From: Bryobacterales bacterium
Lineage (GTDB): Bacteria; Acidobacteriota; Terriglobia; Bryobacterales; Bryobacteraceae
Direction of reading: 5' to 3'
Length of the DNA: 58,289 nucleotides
NCBI GenBank assembly: GCA_016789785.1
Contig: JAEUQE010000020.1
Span: forward strand, 1-58,289
A program made the position numbers and the translations under genes. The notes beneath the pieces were generated by a model that worked only from the letters and a program-made list of their open reading frames with translations, was not told the origin of the DNA and did not search any database. Numbering within the stretch: the stretch's first letter is position 1; every line of letters starts with the position of its first letter. This document shows positions 26,545-35,413 of the stretch, one piece after another.

Positions 26545-28425
26545 TTGCGCGAAGTACTCACTGTCCATGAACCGCTACTGGTCAACACGCTTGGCCACAG
26601 CGCGGGCACGCTCATCTTCGCCACCTTTCTGTATCTGCTCCTTCGCGACCGGGCCGGCGCAAGGCTGCGCGGAAGCCGTCTCACCTTGTGTGCCGCGACC
26701 CTCGCGCTGCTATGGAATCTGGCATCGCTCATGGTGTTGGCCGTTCCCTCCGAAGTGCTGGTCACCGTCAGTTCATCCGCATTGAGCCTGCTCCCCGCGG
26801 TCCTGCTGCATCTCTCCTTGGGCGAGAAGCATCCGGCTATCCGCTGGAGCGGCTACTTTCTAAGCGCGGTCACCATTGTCATTCACGCCACCGAACCGTG
26901 GTTTGACGCATTCGAACATCACATCCTCGCCCTGCGCCTGACGACCTATGGCTTCGGTGCCCTGACCCTCGCCGCCGTCGCACTGGAACTCCGTGCCACG
27001 CGTACGTTGAGCCGCCGGCTGGCCGGCACAATGTCGCTCTTCCTGTTCTCGTTGTCGTTCGTGCATTTCGGAGTGCATGCGGCTCATGCGTCGTGGCCGG
27101 TGGAACTGTTCGCGCATCACGCTGGCATCGCACTGGCGCTCTTTGTACTGTTGCAGGATTACCGTTTCCTGCTGCTCGATGCGTTCGTTCGCTTCCTTGC
27201 GAATGTGATGCTGGCTGCCGGATTCGTGGTGACGGTGGTGACGGTTTGGGATGTTCGCGAGCTATTGTCCCGGGCTCTAGCCGATCCCTTCCGCGAGGGC
27301 ATTCTGATCGCCTGCACGTGTCTGCTGCTTCTTCTTTTCGCCGTGCTCCGCTCCATGCTGGACGGCGTGCTGCAGCACCTGCTGTTTCCGCGCCAGAATC
27401 TCGAAGTGGTCCTGTACGATCTCCGTTCCCGTGCTTCGGCATCAGCAGACGAGCAGGAGTTTCTCGCATCAGCGGCGGATCGCATCGCGCACTTTCTAGA
27501 CGCATCGGTGATTGCTCACCAAGCGCCGTGGACGCCGCCCGCGACTCCATCCCCGGTGTCGGACCTGACCACAGATGCGCGCGCGCACTTGGAACAGGTG
27601 GGAGCGCAGGCGGTGCTTCCACTGCGTCTTTCGGCGTCCGAAACCCGGGTGTTTGTCTTCGGCAGACGCCGCGGCGGGAGGCGCTATCTCAGCGACGATT
27701 TCGCAGCCCTTTCCCGCATCCAGGCGGAACTGATTGATCAACTGAAGGCATTCCGGGAAGCCGAGATGCGCGAGCTGGTATCGCAGGCGGAACTGCGTGC
27801 GCTTCAGTCGCAGATTCATCCGCACTTCCTATTCAACGCCCTGAACACGCTCTACGGCGTGATCCCTCGCGAAGCCCAGGGTGCACGCCGGACGGTGCTC
27901 AATCTCGCCGATATCTTCCGGTACTTTCTGCGGACGGATCGGGCTTTTATTCCGCTCGAACAGGAACTGCACATTGTCAAGGCATATCTCGAAATCGAGA
28001 GTATGCGGCTGGGTCCGAAGCTCAAGACGGAAATCCACGTCGCGCCGGAAGCACTGCCCATCCCGATCCCGGTGCTCACCATTGAGCCGCTTGTCGAGAA
28101 CGCGGTGAAACACGGCGTTGCTTCGCGGACCGAGGGCGGCACCGTGCGCCTGGATGTGCGCATCGACGGAGATCTGCTCCACGTGACGGTTGCCGATACC
28201 GGTATGGGATTCGCAAGTGGAACAAGTGGCCCGGCTGGAACGGCGGGCGAACGAGTAGGTCTGGAGAATGTGGTGAAGAGGCTTCAACTGTCTTATGGCC
28301 CTCGCGCGGGGCTTCAGATTCATACCACTCCCGAAGGTGCATGCGTGGAGTTCCACGTGCCGCTCAGACAGGCGGCCACAAAAAATGAGCAGCAAAGCCC
28401 GGCGGGGTATGAGGTATTGCAATGA
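26545..28425 (+). CDS. LytS/YehU-type membrane sensor histidine kinase
   Basis: 626 residues from TTG 26545, with GAGGGG about 10 bp upstream. Residues 1-280 contain about eight hydrophobic helices. A GAF-like region (about 300-410) precedes the His_kinase domain, with the phospho-acceptor in QSQIHPHFLFNALNTLYG (His about 427). A HATPase domain (IEPLVENAVKHG, VADTGMGFA, GLENVVKRL) closes the protein. Its stop overlaps the response-regulator ATG by 4 bp. It probably senses an envelope or small-molecule signal; the ligand is unknown. Confidence 0.93.
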   Translation: MREVLTVHEPLLVNTLGHSAGTLIFATFLYLLLRDRAGARLRGSRLTLCAATLALLWNLASLMVLAVPSEVLVTVSSSALSLLPAVLLHLSLGEKHPAIRWSGYFLSAVTIVIHATEPWFDAFEHHILALRLTTYGFGALTLAAVALELRATRTLSRRLAGTMSLFLFSLSFVHFGVHAAHASWPVELFAHHAGIALALFVLLQDYRFLLLDAFVRFLANVMLAAGFVVTVVTVWDVRELLSRALADPFREGILIACTCLLLLLFAVLRSMLDGVLQHLLFPRQNLEVVLYDLRSRASASADEQEFLASAADRIAHFLDASVIAHQAPWTPPATPSPVSDLTTDARAHLEQVGAQAVLPLRLSASETRVFVFGRRRGGRRYLSDDFAALSRIQAELIDQLKAFREAEMRELVSQAELRALQSQIHPHFLFNALNTLYGVIPREAQGARRTVLNLADIFRYFLRTDRAFIPLEQELHIVKAYLEIESMRLGPKLKTEIHVAPEALPIPIPVLTIEPLVENAVKHGVASRTEGGTVRLDVRIDGDLLHVTVADTGMGFASGTSGPAGTAGERVGLENVVKRLQLSYGPRAGLQIHTTPEGACVEFHVPLRQAATKNEQQSPAGYEVLQ

Positions 28426-29138
28426 GGATTTTGATTGCCGACGACGAGCCGGTGGCCCGCCAGATTCTGAGGGAACTGCTGGAAGAGATGCCTGGAACCG
28501 TCTTGAGTGGCGAAGCTTCTGATGGAACCGAAGCCGTCGCGCTGGCGCGGCAGCTACAACCGGATGTGATGCTCCTGGATCTGCACATGCCGGGGCTTGA
28601 CGGCTTCCAGGTGAAGCAGGCGTTCCAGGGTGAATGGGCTCCCCTGGTGATCTTCGTGACGGCCTATGAGCATCACGCGCTGGAGGCGTTCAATGCCGGT
28701 GCGATCGACTATGTGCTCAAGCCCGTGCGCAAGGAGCGGCTGGAGGCTGCACTCGACAAAGCACGCACCCAACTCGCCGGGAAAGCGCCGGCGAAGCCTG
28801 CTCCCGTTGCGGGCCGCAAGATTGTGGGCCGCCTGGGTAACGATCTGCACCTGCTGGACCCCTCCGAAGTGATCGCGTTTCAAGCAGAGGGCGACCTGGT
28901 GTTCATCATCACTGGCAACGGGCGTTACTACGCCAACCATACGCTGAAGGCATTGGAGCAGAAGCTGCCCGGCGCCAGTTTCCGCCGCGTCCACCGAGCC
29001 ACCATCATCAACACCGATCAGATCCGCAAAATTTCACCCCTCAGCAGCAAACGATGGCTGCTGAAGATGGCAAACGGCATGGAGGTGATTGTGAGCAAGC
29101 GCCTCTCCGGGGTGATTCGCGACGAGACGCAGTGGTGA
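28422..29138 (+). CDS. LytTR-family response regulator
   Basis: 238 residues. The receiver domain (about 1-120) has DDE at 7-9, the phospho-acceptor D53 in LLDLHMPG, T/A near 80 and K in YVLKPV. The LytTR DNA-binding domain spans about 135-238 (GRYYANHTLKALEQKLP, FRRVHRATIINTDQI). It overlaps the kinase gene by ATGA, so the pair is a dedicated two-component system. LytTR regulators typically bind paired direct repeats upstream of envelope genes; the target is not evident here. Confidence 0.93.
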   Translation: MRILIADDEPVARQILRELLEEMPGTVLSGEASDGTEAVALARQLQPDVMLLDLHMPGLDGFQVKQAFQGEWAPLVIFVTAYEHHALEAFNAGAIDYVLKPVRKERLEAALDKARTQLAGKAPAKPAPVAGRKIVGRLGNDLHLLDPSEVIAFQAEGDLVFIITGNGRYYANHTLKALEQKLPGASFRRVHRATIINTDQIRKISPLSSKRWLLKMANGMEVIVSKRLSGVIRDETQW

Positions 29139-29418
29139 GTCGCGCGGATTATCGATAATCTGACCTGGTGCAGGAGGAGGGAGCTGCTGAATCCCCGCCA
29201 GCCTGACCAATTCCACGTGACCAAGCATCCCAGGAGTGGCGACCTCGCGCGGAGATGCCCATTCTGGCGGAAGACACAGAGCCCCCTTACTAAGTAGTGC
29301 ACATCTCGGGCAAAGCGTTGCTCGGAAGACAGACTGAAATCGCAAATCAACTTTGCGGGTATCGGGCCGCGCGCCGGCGTACGGGTCATATGCTTGGATA
29401 CCACTGTGGCGAGGGAAG

Positions 29419-30891
29419 TCAGGGCTTCTCGCCGGGCTTCAGCTTGCGCCATCCGCCGGAGGCAGGCTGCTCCTTTGCAGCCTCTTTTTGGGTTTCCTTG
29501 GAAGCATCCTGGACAGTTGGCTTCGGCGCCTGCACCTGACGAGGCGGCTCGGGAGCGGGAGGTTCTTGCGCCCCGGCATTCGCCGCAGGCTCCGTACCGT
29601 CGGACCTGCGCCAGCCCGGCCCTGAGCCGGACTGAGTTCCTTTGGACGCTTGACCATCACTGCTGCCCGAAACCATCGGACCATTGGAGCCACTGCGCTC
29701 GTTCACGGGCCGGCGCCGCAGCCGGGGCTCTTCACTACTCGTGTCGGAAGTGGCGGCATCGGGAGCCGTGCTGGTAGGATTCCGGGAGCTGACGGTCGGC
29801 TCCGCGCCTTCGGGCAACGGCGTAGAGGAACTTTCTGACGCAGTGTAAGTTCGCCGGTACCTCAACTCCGCATCCGCATACCGCCGCCGTGCCGCCCCCG
29901 CAAGAACCACTTCGACATTGCGCTGCTCGCCAGCCCGCGCGCCATCCGGCAACAGGAAGTGCAAAGCGTAGCGTTGACGCAACCGGCTCAAGGTTCGCTC
30001 GAGCGCTCCCGCGTCATCCACGCTCATCGAATCGCCGCCCGACATGCGCGCGATTTCGGCAGTCCCCGCGGAGCGCGTGCCTCGCGAGCGAATCACCGGG
30101 CCATTGCCGCCGCCACCACCGCCGGGAAACCGTGATCCACGGCGTCCGAAGATAATGTCGGGCAAGCCGCCCCCGGAAGGCCATCCTCCCCCTCCGCTCG
30201 TGCCGCCTGTAGGAACTCTGCCAACGCCGCTGTTGAACATTGCGTCCGGTGCAAGCAGCAGACTCAGCATCGTATCCGCACGGGCCAACGCATTGCCAAC
30301 GGCAAACTCATCGCGGTCGAACTCGGTCTGATCGTCCGTCAGAATCACAATTGCGCGCCGTGCCTCTTTCCGGGCGGATGTCTGGATGTAGCGTGCCGCA
30401 TCGTAAATCGCGCGGTTGATGTCGGTGCCACCATCGAAATCTTCCTGCTCCAGCAGCAGAGCCAATTCGCGCTCCACCGCCTCAAGACTCTTCTTGAAGG
30501 GCATCCGCAGTTTCGTCTTGCGATCAAAGACCATGATCGCGATGCGATCCTCACGCCCAAGTACCTGCAACGCGCTGCTGGCGCCATCAGCGATGCGCTG
30601 CACGTGCGAACGCATGCTGCCGCTTACGTCGAGCAGAAGCAAAATGTCTACCGGCATCTCCTCGGCGAGGAAGTTACGGATTTCCCGCTCTTTGCCCTGC
30701 TCCCGCAACAGAAAATCCGCGTGCTGCAGTCCGGTCACCGCACGATTGGCGCGATCGAGAACCTGGACATCCACACGCACAAGCGAAACATCGCTACGGA
30801 ATACGACATCGGGTGCGGGTTCCTGCGCGGACGCTGCTGTGATCACAGCGCCTGCCAGCCCGAAAAAGAGGAGTGTTCGGTTGCGGGTCAC
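29419..30891 (-). CDS. Exported VWA-domain protein (acidobacterial TIGR03436 type)
   Basis: 490 residues with a signal peptide ending SAQ (about 22). The N-terminal strand region FRSDVSLVRVDVQVLD...LLREQGKE is typical of the acidobacterial VWFA-related family. The VWA domain (about 80-340) carries the MIDAS motif DVSGS in LLLDVSGSMRSH and GGTDINRAI. The C-terminal about 150 residues are a low-complexity Pro/Ser/Glu tail. A metal-dependent protein-binding role at the cell surface is inferred. It stands alone and converges on the LytTR gene. Confidence 0.87.
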   Translation of the reverse strand: MTRNRTLLFFGLAGAVITAASAQEPAPDVVFRSDVSLVRVDVQVLDRANRAVTGLQHADFLLREQGKEREIRNFLAEEMPVDILLLLDVSGSMRSHVQRIADGASSALQVLGREDRIAIMVFDRKTKLRMPFKKSLEAVERELALLLEQEDFDGGTDINRAIYDAARYIQTSARKEARRAIVILTDDQTEFDRDEFAVGNALARADTMLSLLLAPDAMFNSGVGRVPTGGTSGGGGWPSGGGLPDIIFGRRGSRFPGGGGGGNGPVIRSRGTRSAGTAEIARMSGGDSMSVDDAGALERTLSRLRQRYALHFLLPDGARAGEQRNVEVVLAGAARRRYADAELRYRRTYTASESSSTPLPEGAEPTVSSRNPTSTAPDAATSDTSSEEPRLRRRPVNERSGSNGPMVSGSSDGQASKGTQSGSGPGWRRSDGTEPAANAGAQEPPAPEPPRQVQAPKPTVQDASKETQKEAAKEQPASGGWRKLKPGEKP

Positions 30892-31347
30892 GGGTAACTC
30901 TCTCGTTGCTTGTTGACGCGCCTCGCGGAGGGCTCGTTCCAGAAGTTAATTGAGCCAACGGAAAGACATGAATTGCCGTACCTACCGAACCTTGCCCCTA
31001 GGAACTTTCGCAGAGCTGGTGCGCCGGGCAGCTTCCAGTTCTGCAATCGGGGCGCAGAGTCCCCGGAAGCACTCAAGAGAAGCGCCGACTGCCATCAGCT
31101 TCACGACCAGTTCATGGCTCCCTCGCGAGAGAGCAGGCGACCGGTGCCCTCGAAGACGGGAACGAGTTACTCGCCAAGACTGGACAAGGTTCGGGACGAG
31201 TGTCTGCCCTTCCGCTCAGGAGTTTGACTGCCAGCCGCCCGTTCATGCCGCCGTCATCGCTCCGAGGGGGCCGAACGGCTACCACGTCACGGACTCTACC
31301 GCCGCCTACTCGATCATCGGAGCACGGCGACACCGGGCGGCCTGCGC
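30892..31347. other. Intergenic region without a supported gene
   Basis: About 455 bp between the start of the VWA gene and the stop of the RtcB gene. Short frames exist but have no recognisable protein content. At 31339-31356 GGCCTG and CAGGCC form a hairpin around the rtcB stop codon. No tRNA or known RNA fold was found by eye. Confidence 0.5.
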
Positions 31348-32487
31348 TCACAGGCCCTTGTAATTGAGCACGGGCCTAAGGGTGCGAGTAACTTTCACCA
31401 TGTCTTTCTGAGCCCTCAACACAGCGCGAATGTCTTTGTAAGCCGACGGAGCTTCATCGCGGAGGCAATCGGTCTTGCGGGAGTCGTACCAGACTCCCTC
31501 CATCTGCCGGCGGAGAGCCCGCTCGGTCACTTGTTGTCGAGCGGCTGCCCGGCTCAGCACACGTCCCGCGCCGTGGGCGCTCGAGCACAGAGCCGCTTCG
31601 CAGCCCCGCCCCTCAACGTGGAAGCTCAGGCTGCCCATTGACCCTGGAAGGACTCCGGCCTCTCCGAGCCGAGCCGGCATCGCACCCTTTCGATGAACCC
31701 AGAGATCGCGTCCGCCGTGGTATTCGAGCGATACGTGGTTATGGTCAGTCGTGATGAGCATGTCCCAGTCGACCTGCGCTCCCAGCGTCCGGTGAAGAAC
31801 CCGGCCAACCTCTTGAGCAATTGCACGTCGCGAGGCATCCGCAAACCGGCGGGCGCAGGACGCATCGTGAAGATAGTCCTCGCCCGCGCTCGATTTTGCA
31901 TCAAGCGCCCGAAGCCCGTTGCCCACAGGCTCCGCACGTCTCAAGTGATAGTCCCGGATCGCTTGCCCGAGCGCCCTCGACCCGCTATGCACCATCAGCC
32001 AGAGGCGGGCGTCCTCGTCCGACTGAACCTCCACGAAATGATTCCCGCTTCCAAGTGTTGCGAACTCGATCTCACCCTCCTTGCGACGGACGGAATCGAG
32101 GACTGGATGGCTGAGTCTATCGTTGGCGACGCTCTCCGGCTGAGGAATGATCAGGCGCCGGTTTCGCCTGCGGGCCGGCACCGCATGGCCAAGTTCCGCC
32201 AGTACCTGGCCAGCGACGCTTGGGGCGCGTAAGACACTTGAATCAAGATCGAGGGCAACGGCCAGCATGCCACATCCAATGTCGCCTCCCACGGCTTGCG
32301 GATAGATCAGGTGGGACGTGGCGACAACAACACCGACGCAAACGTCGGCAGCGAGATGCACGTCGGGCATGACGGCGATCTTTTGTACATCCGGGGCGCG
32401 ACGCAGCCGCTCAATCGCCTCTGAAACTTCTGGCCCCACCGGTGACGCGAGCCAGGTCTGAACCGGGGGCATGGATGTTTCACTCAT
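31348..32487 (-). CDS. rtcB: RNA-splicing ligase RtcB
   Basis: 379 residues from ATG 32487; the frame opens 12 bp earlier. RtcB joins RNA 3'-phosphate or 2',3'-cyclic-phosphate ends to 5'-OH ends using GTP and Mn2+. Every active-site element is present, numbered from the longer frame start: GGDIGCGM (D73, C76), GSGNHF (H154), VHSGSR (H171), DHNHV (H253, H255) and SSAHGAGRVLSR with the guanylylated His at about 309. The start ATG overlaps the stop of the RbfA-like gene (ATGAGTGA), so the two are coupled. The context suggests repair of cleaved rRNA or tRNA rather than tRNA splicing. Confidence 0.95.
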   Translation of the reverse strand: MSETSMPPVQTWLASPVGPEVSEAIERLRRAPDVQKIAVMPDVHLAADVCVGVVVATSHLIYPQAVGGDIGCGMLAVALDLDSSVLRAPSVAGQVLAELGHAVPARRRNRRLIIPQPESVANDRLSHPVLDSVRRKEGEIEFATLGSGNHFVEVQSDEDARLWLMVHSGSRALGQAIRDYHLRRAEPVGNGLRALDAKSSAGEDYLHDASCARRFADASRRAIAQEVGRVLHRTLGAQVDWDMLITTDHNHVSLEYHGGRDLWVHRKGAMPARLGEAGVLPGSMGSLSFHVEGRGCEAALCSSAHGAGRVLSRAAARQQVTERALRRQMEGVWYDSRKTDCLRDEAPSAYKDIRAVLRAQKDMVKVTRTLRPVLNYKGL

Positions 32488-32890
32488 CGCAGCCCCCATC
32501 CCGATAAGCCGGAACGAAACTCAGCTCCGGTGCGCGCTTCCGGCTGATGGCCGAAGCGACCTCCGAACGGAGTCCTGGAGCCTCGCGTCCGAGTGCGGCT
32601 ATCGCATCGACGGCAGACAGGCCCGCCGGGATCGCTACATACACCACGAGGTGGCCGCAATCCGGGGCCGGAAGAACCTCGTCGACGAAGAGATCCTCAA
32701 TGCCATCGCCAATGGCACGGTCGGTGAGTGCCAGGTTCAGCGCGCGCTGCACTTGCCGGCAGAACTGCTGAGCCTTCCTCTCAGCTTGGCGGTCAGAAGA
32801 CGAGTGGCTGGAGTCTGCCTCATGCAGAGCTTCAACGAACTCAGAATCCGTGAACTTTGGCCCTTTACGGCCACGAGTGTGATGTCTCAA
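32480..32890 (-). CDS. RbfA-like (ribosome-binding factor A) small protein coupled to RtcB
   Basis: 136 residues. An N-terminal charged tail (about 1-35) is followed by a KH-like RbfA pattern: QFCRQVQRALNLALTDR, a strand LVVYVAIPAG and the family-typical ending RKRAPELSFVPAYRDGG, matching R-x-PEL-x-F. Canonical rbfA sits in the nusA-infB operon; this copy is instead fused by overlap to rtcB. RbfA binds 16S rRNA on the maturing 30S subunit, so this paralogue may bring RtcB to damaged 16S rRNA (inference). Similarity is moderate, and no release-factor (GGQ) motif is present, so it is not PrfH. Confidence 0.6.
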   Translation of the reverse strand: MRHHTRGRKGPKFTDSEFVEALHEADSSHSSSDRQAERKAQQFCRQVQRALNLALTDRAIGDGIEDLFVDEVLPAPDCGHLVVYVAIPAGLSAVDAIAALGREAPGLRSEVASAISRKRAPELSFVPAYRDGGCDE

Positions 32891-33170
32891 ATTGTTCCCT
32901 AGTTTGCACGCACACCGATCCTCTGACCACGGAGCGTGGGCGGAGGACTGCTACTTAGTTTTTGGTTGAGACGATGGGCGCAACCCGGCGGGCTGCCGGC
33001 TTCTGGTTAAGCGGCGGCCAGCAGGCGAAACGGCATCGCGCGGCGTGCAATAGGGGACATGGCATTTCTCCCTCGGCGAAGAGGTTGGGTCGGCGGAGAC
33101 TCGTTGAGCGTCCGGACCTTGACTGCCAGTATGAACGAAGCGCTGGCACGGCGCAACTCTCTCACGGTCC

Positions 33171-34496
33171 TCATTCCTCCCAATCGATCCGCTCAAGGAT
33201 TTTCCGCAACCGGTGTCCCCGTTCCGGATTCACGGCCTCCACAAACCCGACGCGCCCCTCCAGATGAGACCGGAAAAAGGCATGTCCCTCCCGGTTCTGA
33301 CTCCCGGCGCCGTGCCGTGCGCAGTTCGTCAGAATCGCTTTCAGCCGGTCATATTCTTCGCGGCTTACGTTCGGGCGCTCATTGACCACCAGGCCCGTAA
33401 GCCTCTGCTGGACACCCCGCCGCATCACCCGAGTCTTTCGATGATTCGCCGCGAACCCCTCTTCCTGCAAGATCGACCCAACCGACACCGCGAAGCGCCT
33501 GACGTTCTTCACAAACGCCCCGCCACCCGAGAACGCCAAATCATCCGCATACCTGCTGTAGCGCACACCGGCCGCATTCGCCAGACCCGCCAGGCGGCAA
33601 TCCAACCGGTAGGCGCAAAGGTTCGCCAGCGAAGGCGACGTCGGTGCGCCTTGCGGAAGATGCGCCCAGCGGTAGAGATTCCGAGCCTCGTAGCGCACCC
33701 GCGCATCCACGCCCTCGGGAGTCTGCCCCCAAACCTCATAGGGAACAGCGTTGGTACAGATCCCACCCAACAGGTCGCTCACCGCTTCCGGGTAGCCCAT
33801 CGTGCGGAACAGCGCCTGAATCCGCTCCTGCGAGATGGCCGGAAAGAAGTCCGCGATGTCGATTCGCAGCACCACTTCCTGCCCGATGTGCGGCGCTACG
33901 AATGTGTGAATGCTTCTTCCCTTCACGAAGCCATGCGCCGCGGGATGCACCGGAATCCGATCCAGTATGAACTCCAGAATCTGCCGTTGAAAGCTCTTCA
34001 AGCGCCGCTTCGGCATTTCGATCAAACGCAAACGTCCGTTGGGCTTCTTCAGGATCAGATAGCGATAGTGCTGAAGCTTGGCCACGCCCAGCTTGTTCCC
34101 GAGCCGCTTCAAGTCAGCAAACCACTCCAGTTCGCCGGGCTCGATCCAGAACCAATCGGCCAGGTCGCCGGACGTTTCAATGCGTGGCAAGTCCCATTCG
34201 GAGGCTGCCGGCGCGGGCTGCATCCGAGGCCCATGCGTCACCCACTGCTCCACCCGAATTTTGTGTTTTCGCCAAGCCTCGCTCACCGCGCCGTCTTGAA
34301 TGAGGAACTGCCGCGTCGTGCGAAGCCGCGGGCGTGTCTTGCCTGCCATCGCCGACGCATATCGCTTCGCCAAGAGCCGCACCCAGCGGAAGCGGCGGCC
34401 GAGCATTTCATCGGCGCTCGCAATCATACCCGGCACATCGAAAGGTGCACCGTTGAGAATCCGTGCCATTGCGTTGAGCAGTGTCGCGTAATGCAT
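33171..34496 (-). CDS. Retron-type reverse transcriptase, Mx162-like with N-terminal extension
   Basis: 441 residues from ATG 34496; a TTG at 34505 is also in frame. An N-terminal helical extension (about 1-140, including EAWRKHKIRVEQWVTHG) recalls the myxobacterial Mx162/Sa163 enzymes. RT motifs, numbered from the TTG: RIPVHPAAHGFVKGRSI (184-199), catalytic D216/D219 in LRIDIADFFP, LPQGAPTSPSLANL (283-296), YADD (319-322) and the retron-type RLTGLVVN (368-375, VTG motif). All catalytic aspartates are intact. It makes msDNA from an adjacent RNA; a candidate lies directly upstream at 34508-34676. Likely part of a defence system. Confidence 0.9.
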   Translation of the reverse strand: MHYATLLNAMARILNGAPFDVPGMIASADEMLGRRFRWVRLLAKRYASAMAGKTRPRLRTTRQFLIQDGAVSEAWRKHKIRVEQWVTHGPRMQPAPAASEWDLPRIETSGDLADWFWIEPGELEWFADLKRLGNKLGVAKLQHYRYLILKKPNGRLRLIEMPKRRLKSFQRQILEFILDRIPVHPAAHGFVKGRSIHTFVAPHIGQEVVLRIDIADFFPAISQERIQALFRTMGYPEAVSDLLGGICTNAVPYEVWGQTPEGVDARVRYEARNLYRWAHLPQGAPTSPSLANLCAYRLDCRLAGLANAAGVRYSRYADDLAFSGGGAFVKNVRRFAVSVGSILQEEGFAANHRKTRVMRRGVQQRLTGLVVNERPNVSREEYDRLKAILTNCARHGAGSQNREGHAFFRSHLEGRVGFVEAVNPERGHRLRKILERIDWEE

Positions 34497-34507
34497 GACA
34501 GGCAAAG

Positions 34508-34676
34508 GCGGCGAGGCAATCCAACCAGTCTCACGCTGCGTGCGCGCATCTGCGCCCTGGCGCAGTGACGGCTCACGCGATGAACGATCAGCTTACGAAT
34601 ACGCCCTGGGGTAACCCCAGAGGGGCTGAGCCAGACATGTCATCCGGCAAGCGCCAAACTTGGAATGCCCCGCCGC
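34508..34676 (-). ncRNA. Candidate retron msr-msd RNA
   Basis: Read on the minus strand, a 17-nt a1 segment (34676-34660) can pair with a 17-nt a2 segment (34524-34508): 15 of 17 positions match and one of the other two is a G-U pair. Weaker pairing extends to 34682 and 34502. The first base after a1 is a G (34659), a suitable branch site. Between the arms are a CTGGGG/CCCCAG hairpin (34606-34620, msr-like) and a CTGCGC/GCGCAG hairpin (34550-34565, msd-like). a2 ends just before the RT start, as in known retrons. Not tested experimentally. Confidence 0.6.
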
Positions 34677-34711
34677 ATCCGCGATCATAGCAATCGCGTT
34701 TACCGCTCCGC

Positions 34712-35413
34712 TTACCCCTTCGGACCGAACAGAACCTCCGCGAATTCGAAGAAGCCCTTTCGTCCCGGTAGCCATTGCGCGGCCTTCAACGCACCACGCG
34801 CAAATCCTTCTCTACTCCGCGCCGCGTGTTTCAGAGTGATTGTATCCGCGGCCGAATCGAAGCCGATCTCATGGGTCCCCGGATGCGCGCCGGCACGGTT
34901 CGACGAGACATCGATCGCCCGGACGTAACCGGAATCCTTCATTTCCGCCACCAACTTCTCCAAGGTTCCCGAAGGCGCGTCCTTCTTCGCCGAATGATGA
35001 ATCTCCCAAGCCCATGCACCGTAGGAGGGCTCGTCCGCCATCATTCGCGCAGCTTCCCGCACCAGCCGGAAAAACACGTTCACGCCGATTGAGAAGTTCG
35101 GACTCCACACCAGCGCCGCGTCGTTCTCCGCGATCACCTGCCGGACATGCGCGACGTGCTCCGTCCAGCCCGTGGTGCCGACCACGACCGGAACCCGCAA
35201 CTTCGCCAGCCGCTCGATGTTGTCCACCGCAGTGGAGGGCGTTGAGAATTCGATCGCCACGTCCACGCCCCGAAAGTTCTCCGCGGTGATCCCCGATCCA
35301 CCCGCATTGTTGAACTCATCCAGGCGCAGCACAGTTTCCAGACCATACTCCGGGGCAAGCTGATCGAGCATCCTGCCCATCTTCCCGTAGCCCACCAGGG
35401 CAAGCTTCGGCAT
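34712..35413 (-). CDS. dapB: 4-hydroxy-tetrahydrodipicolinate reductase
   Basis: 233 residues. An N-terminal Rossmann fold begins LALVGYGKMGRM. FSTPSTAV, VVGTTGW, SPNFSIGVN and EIHHSAKKDAPSGT carry the catalytic His pair and Lys of DapB. It reduces the lysine/diaminopimelate intermediate with NAD(P)H. The ATG directly abuts the stop of lysC, so the two are one operon. Slightly shorter than E. coli DapB (273), as in many other phyla. Confidence 0.93.
   Translation of the reverse strand: MPKLALVGYGKMGRMLDQLAPEYGLETVLRLDEFNNAGGSGITAENFRGVDVAIEFSTPSTAVDNIERLAKLRVPVVVGTTGWTEHVAHVRQVIAENDAALVWSPNFSIGVNVFFRLVREAARMMADEPSYGAWAWEIHHSAKKDAPSGTLEKLVAEMKDSGYVRAIDVSSNRAGAHPGTHEIGFDSAADTITLKHAARSREGFARGALKAAQWLPGRKGFFEFAEVLFGPKG

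Noticed and set aside
32480..32890. RtcB partner as PrfH release factor
   Set aside because: No GGQ motif, and the ending matches RbfA rather than a release factor.
32880..33000. Possible tRNA or Y-RNA next to the RtcB locus
   Set aside because: No cloverleaf with a consensus T-arm could be drawn; only short unconnected hairpins are seen.
33213..34568. Plus-strand open frame of 451 codons opposite the reverse transcriptase
   Set aside because: The minus strand carries all RT motifs; the plus frame has none.
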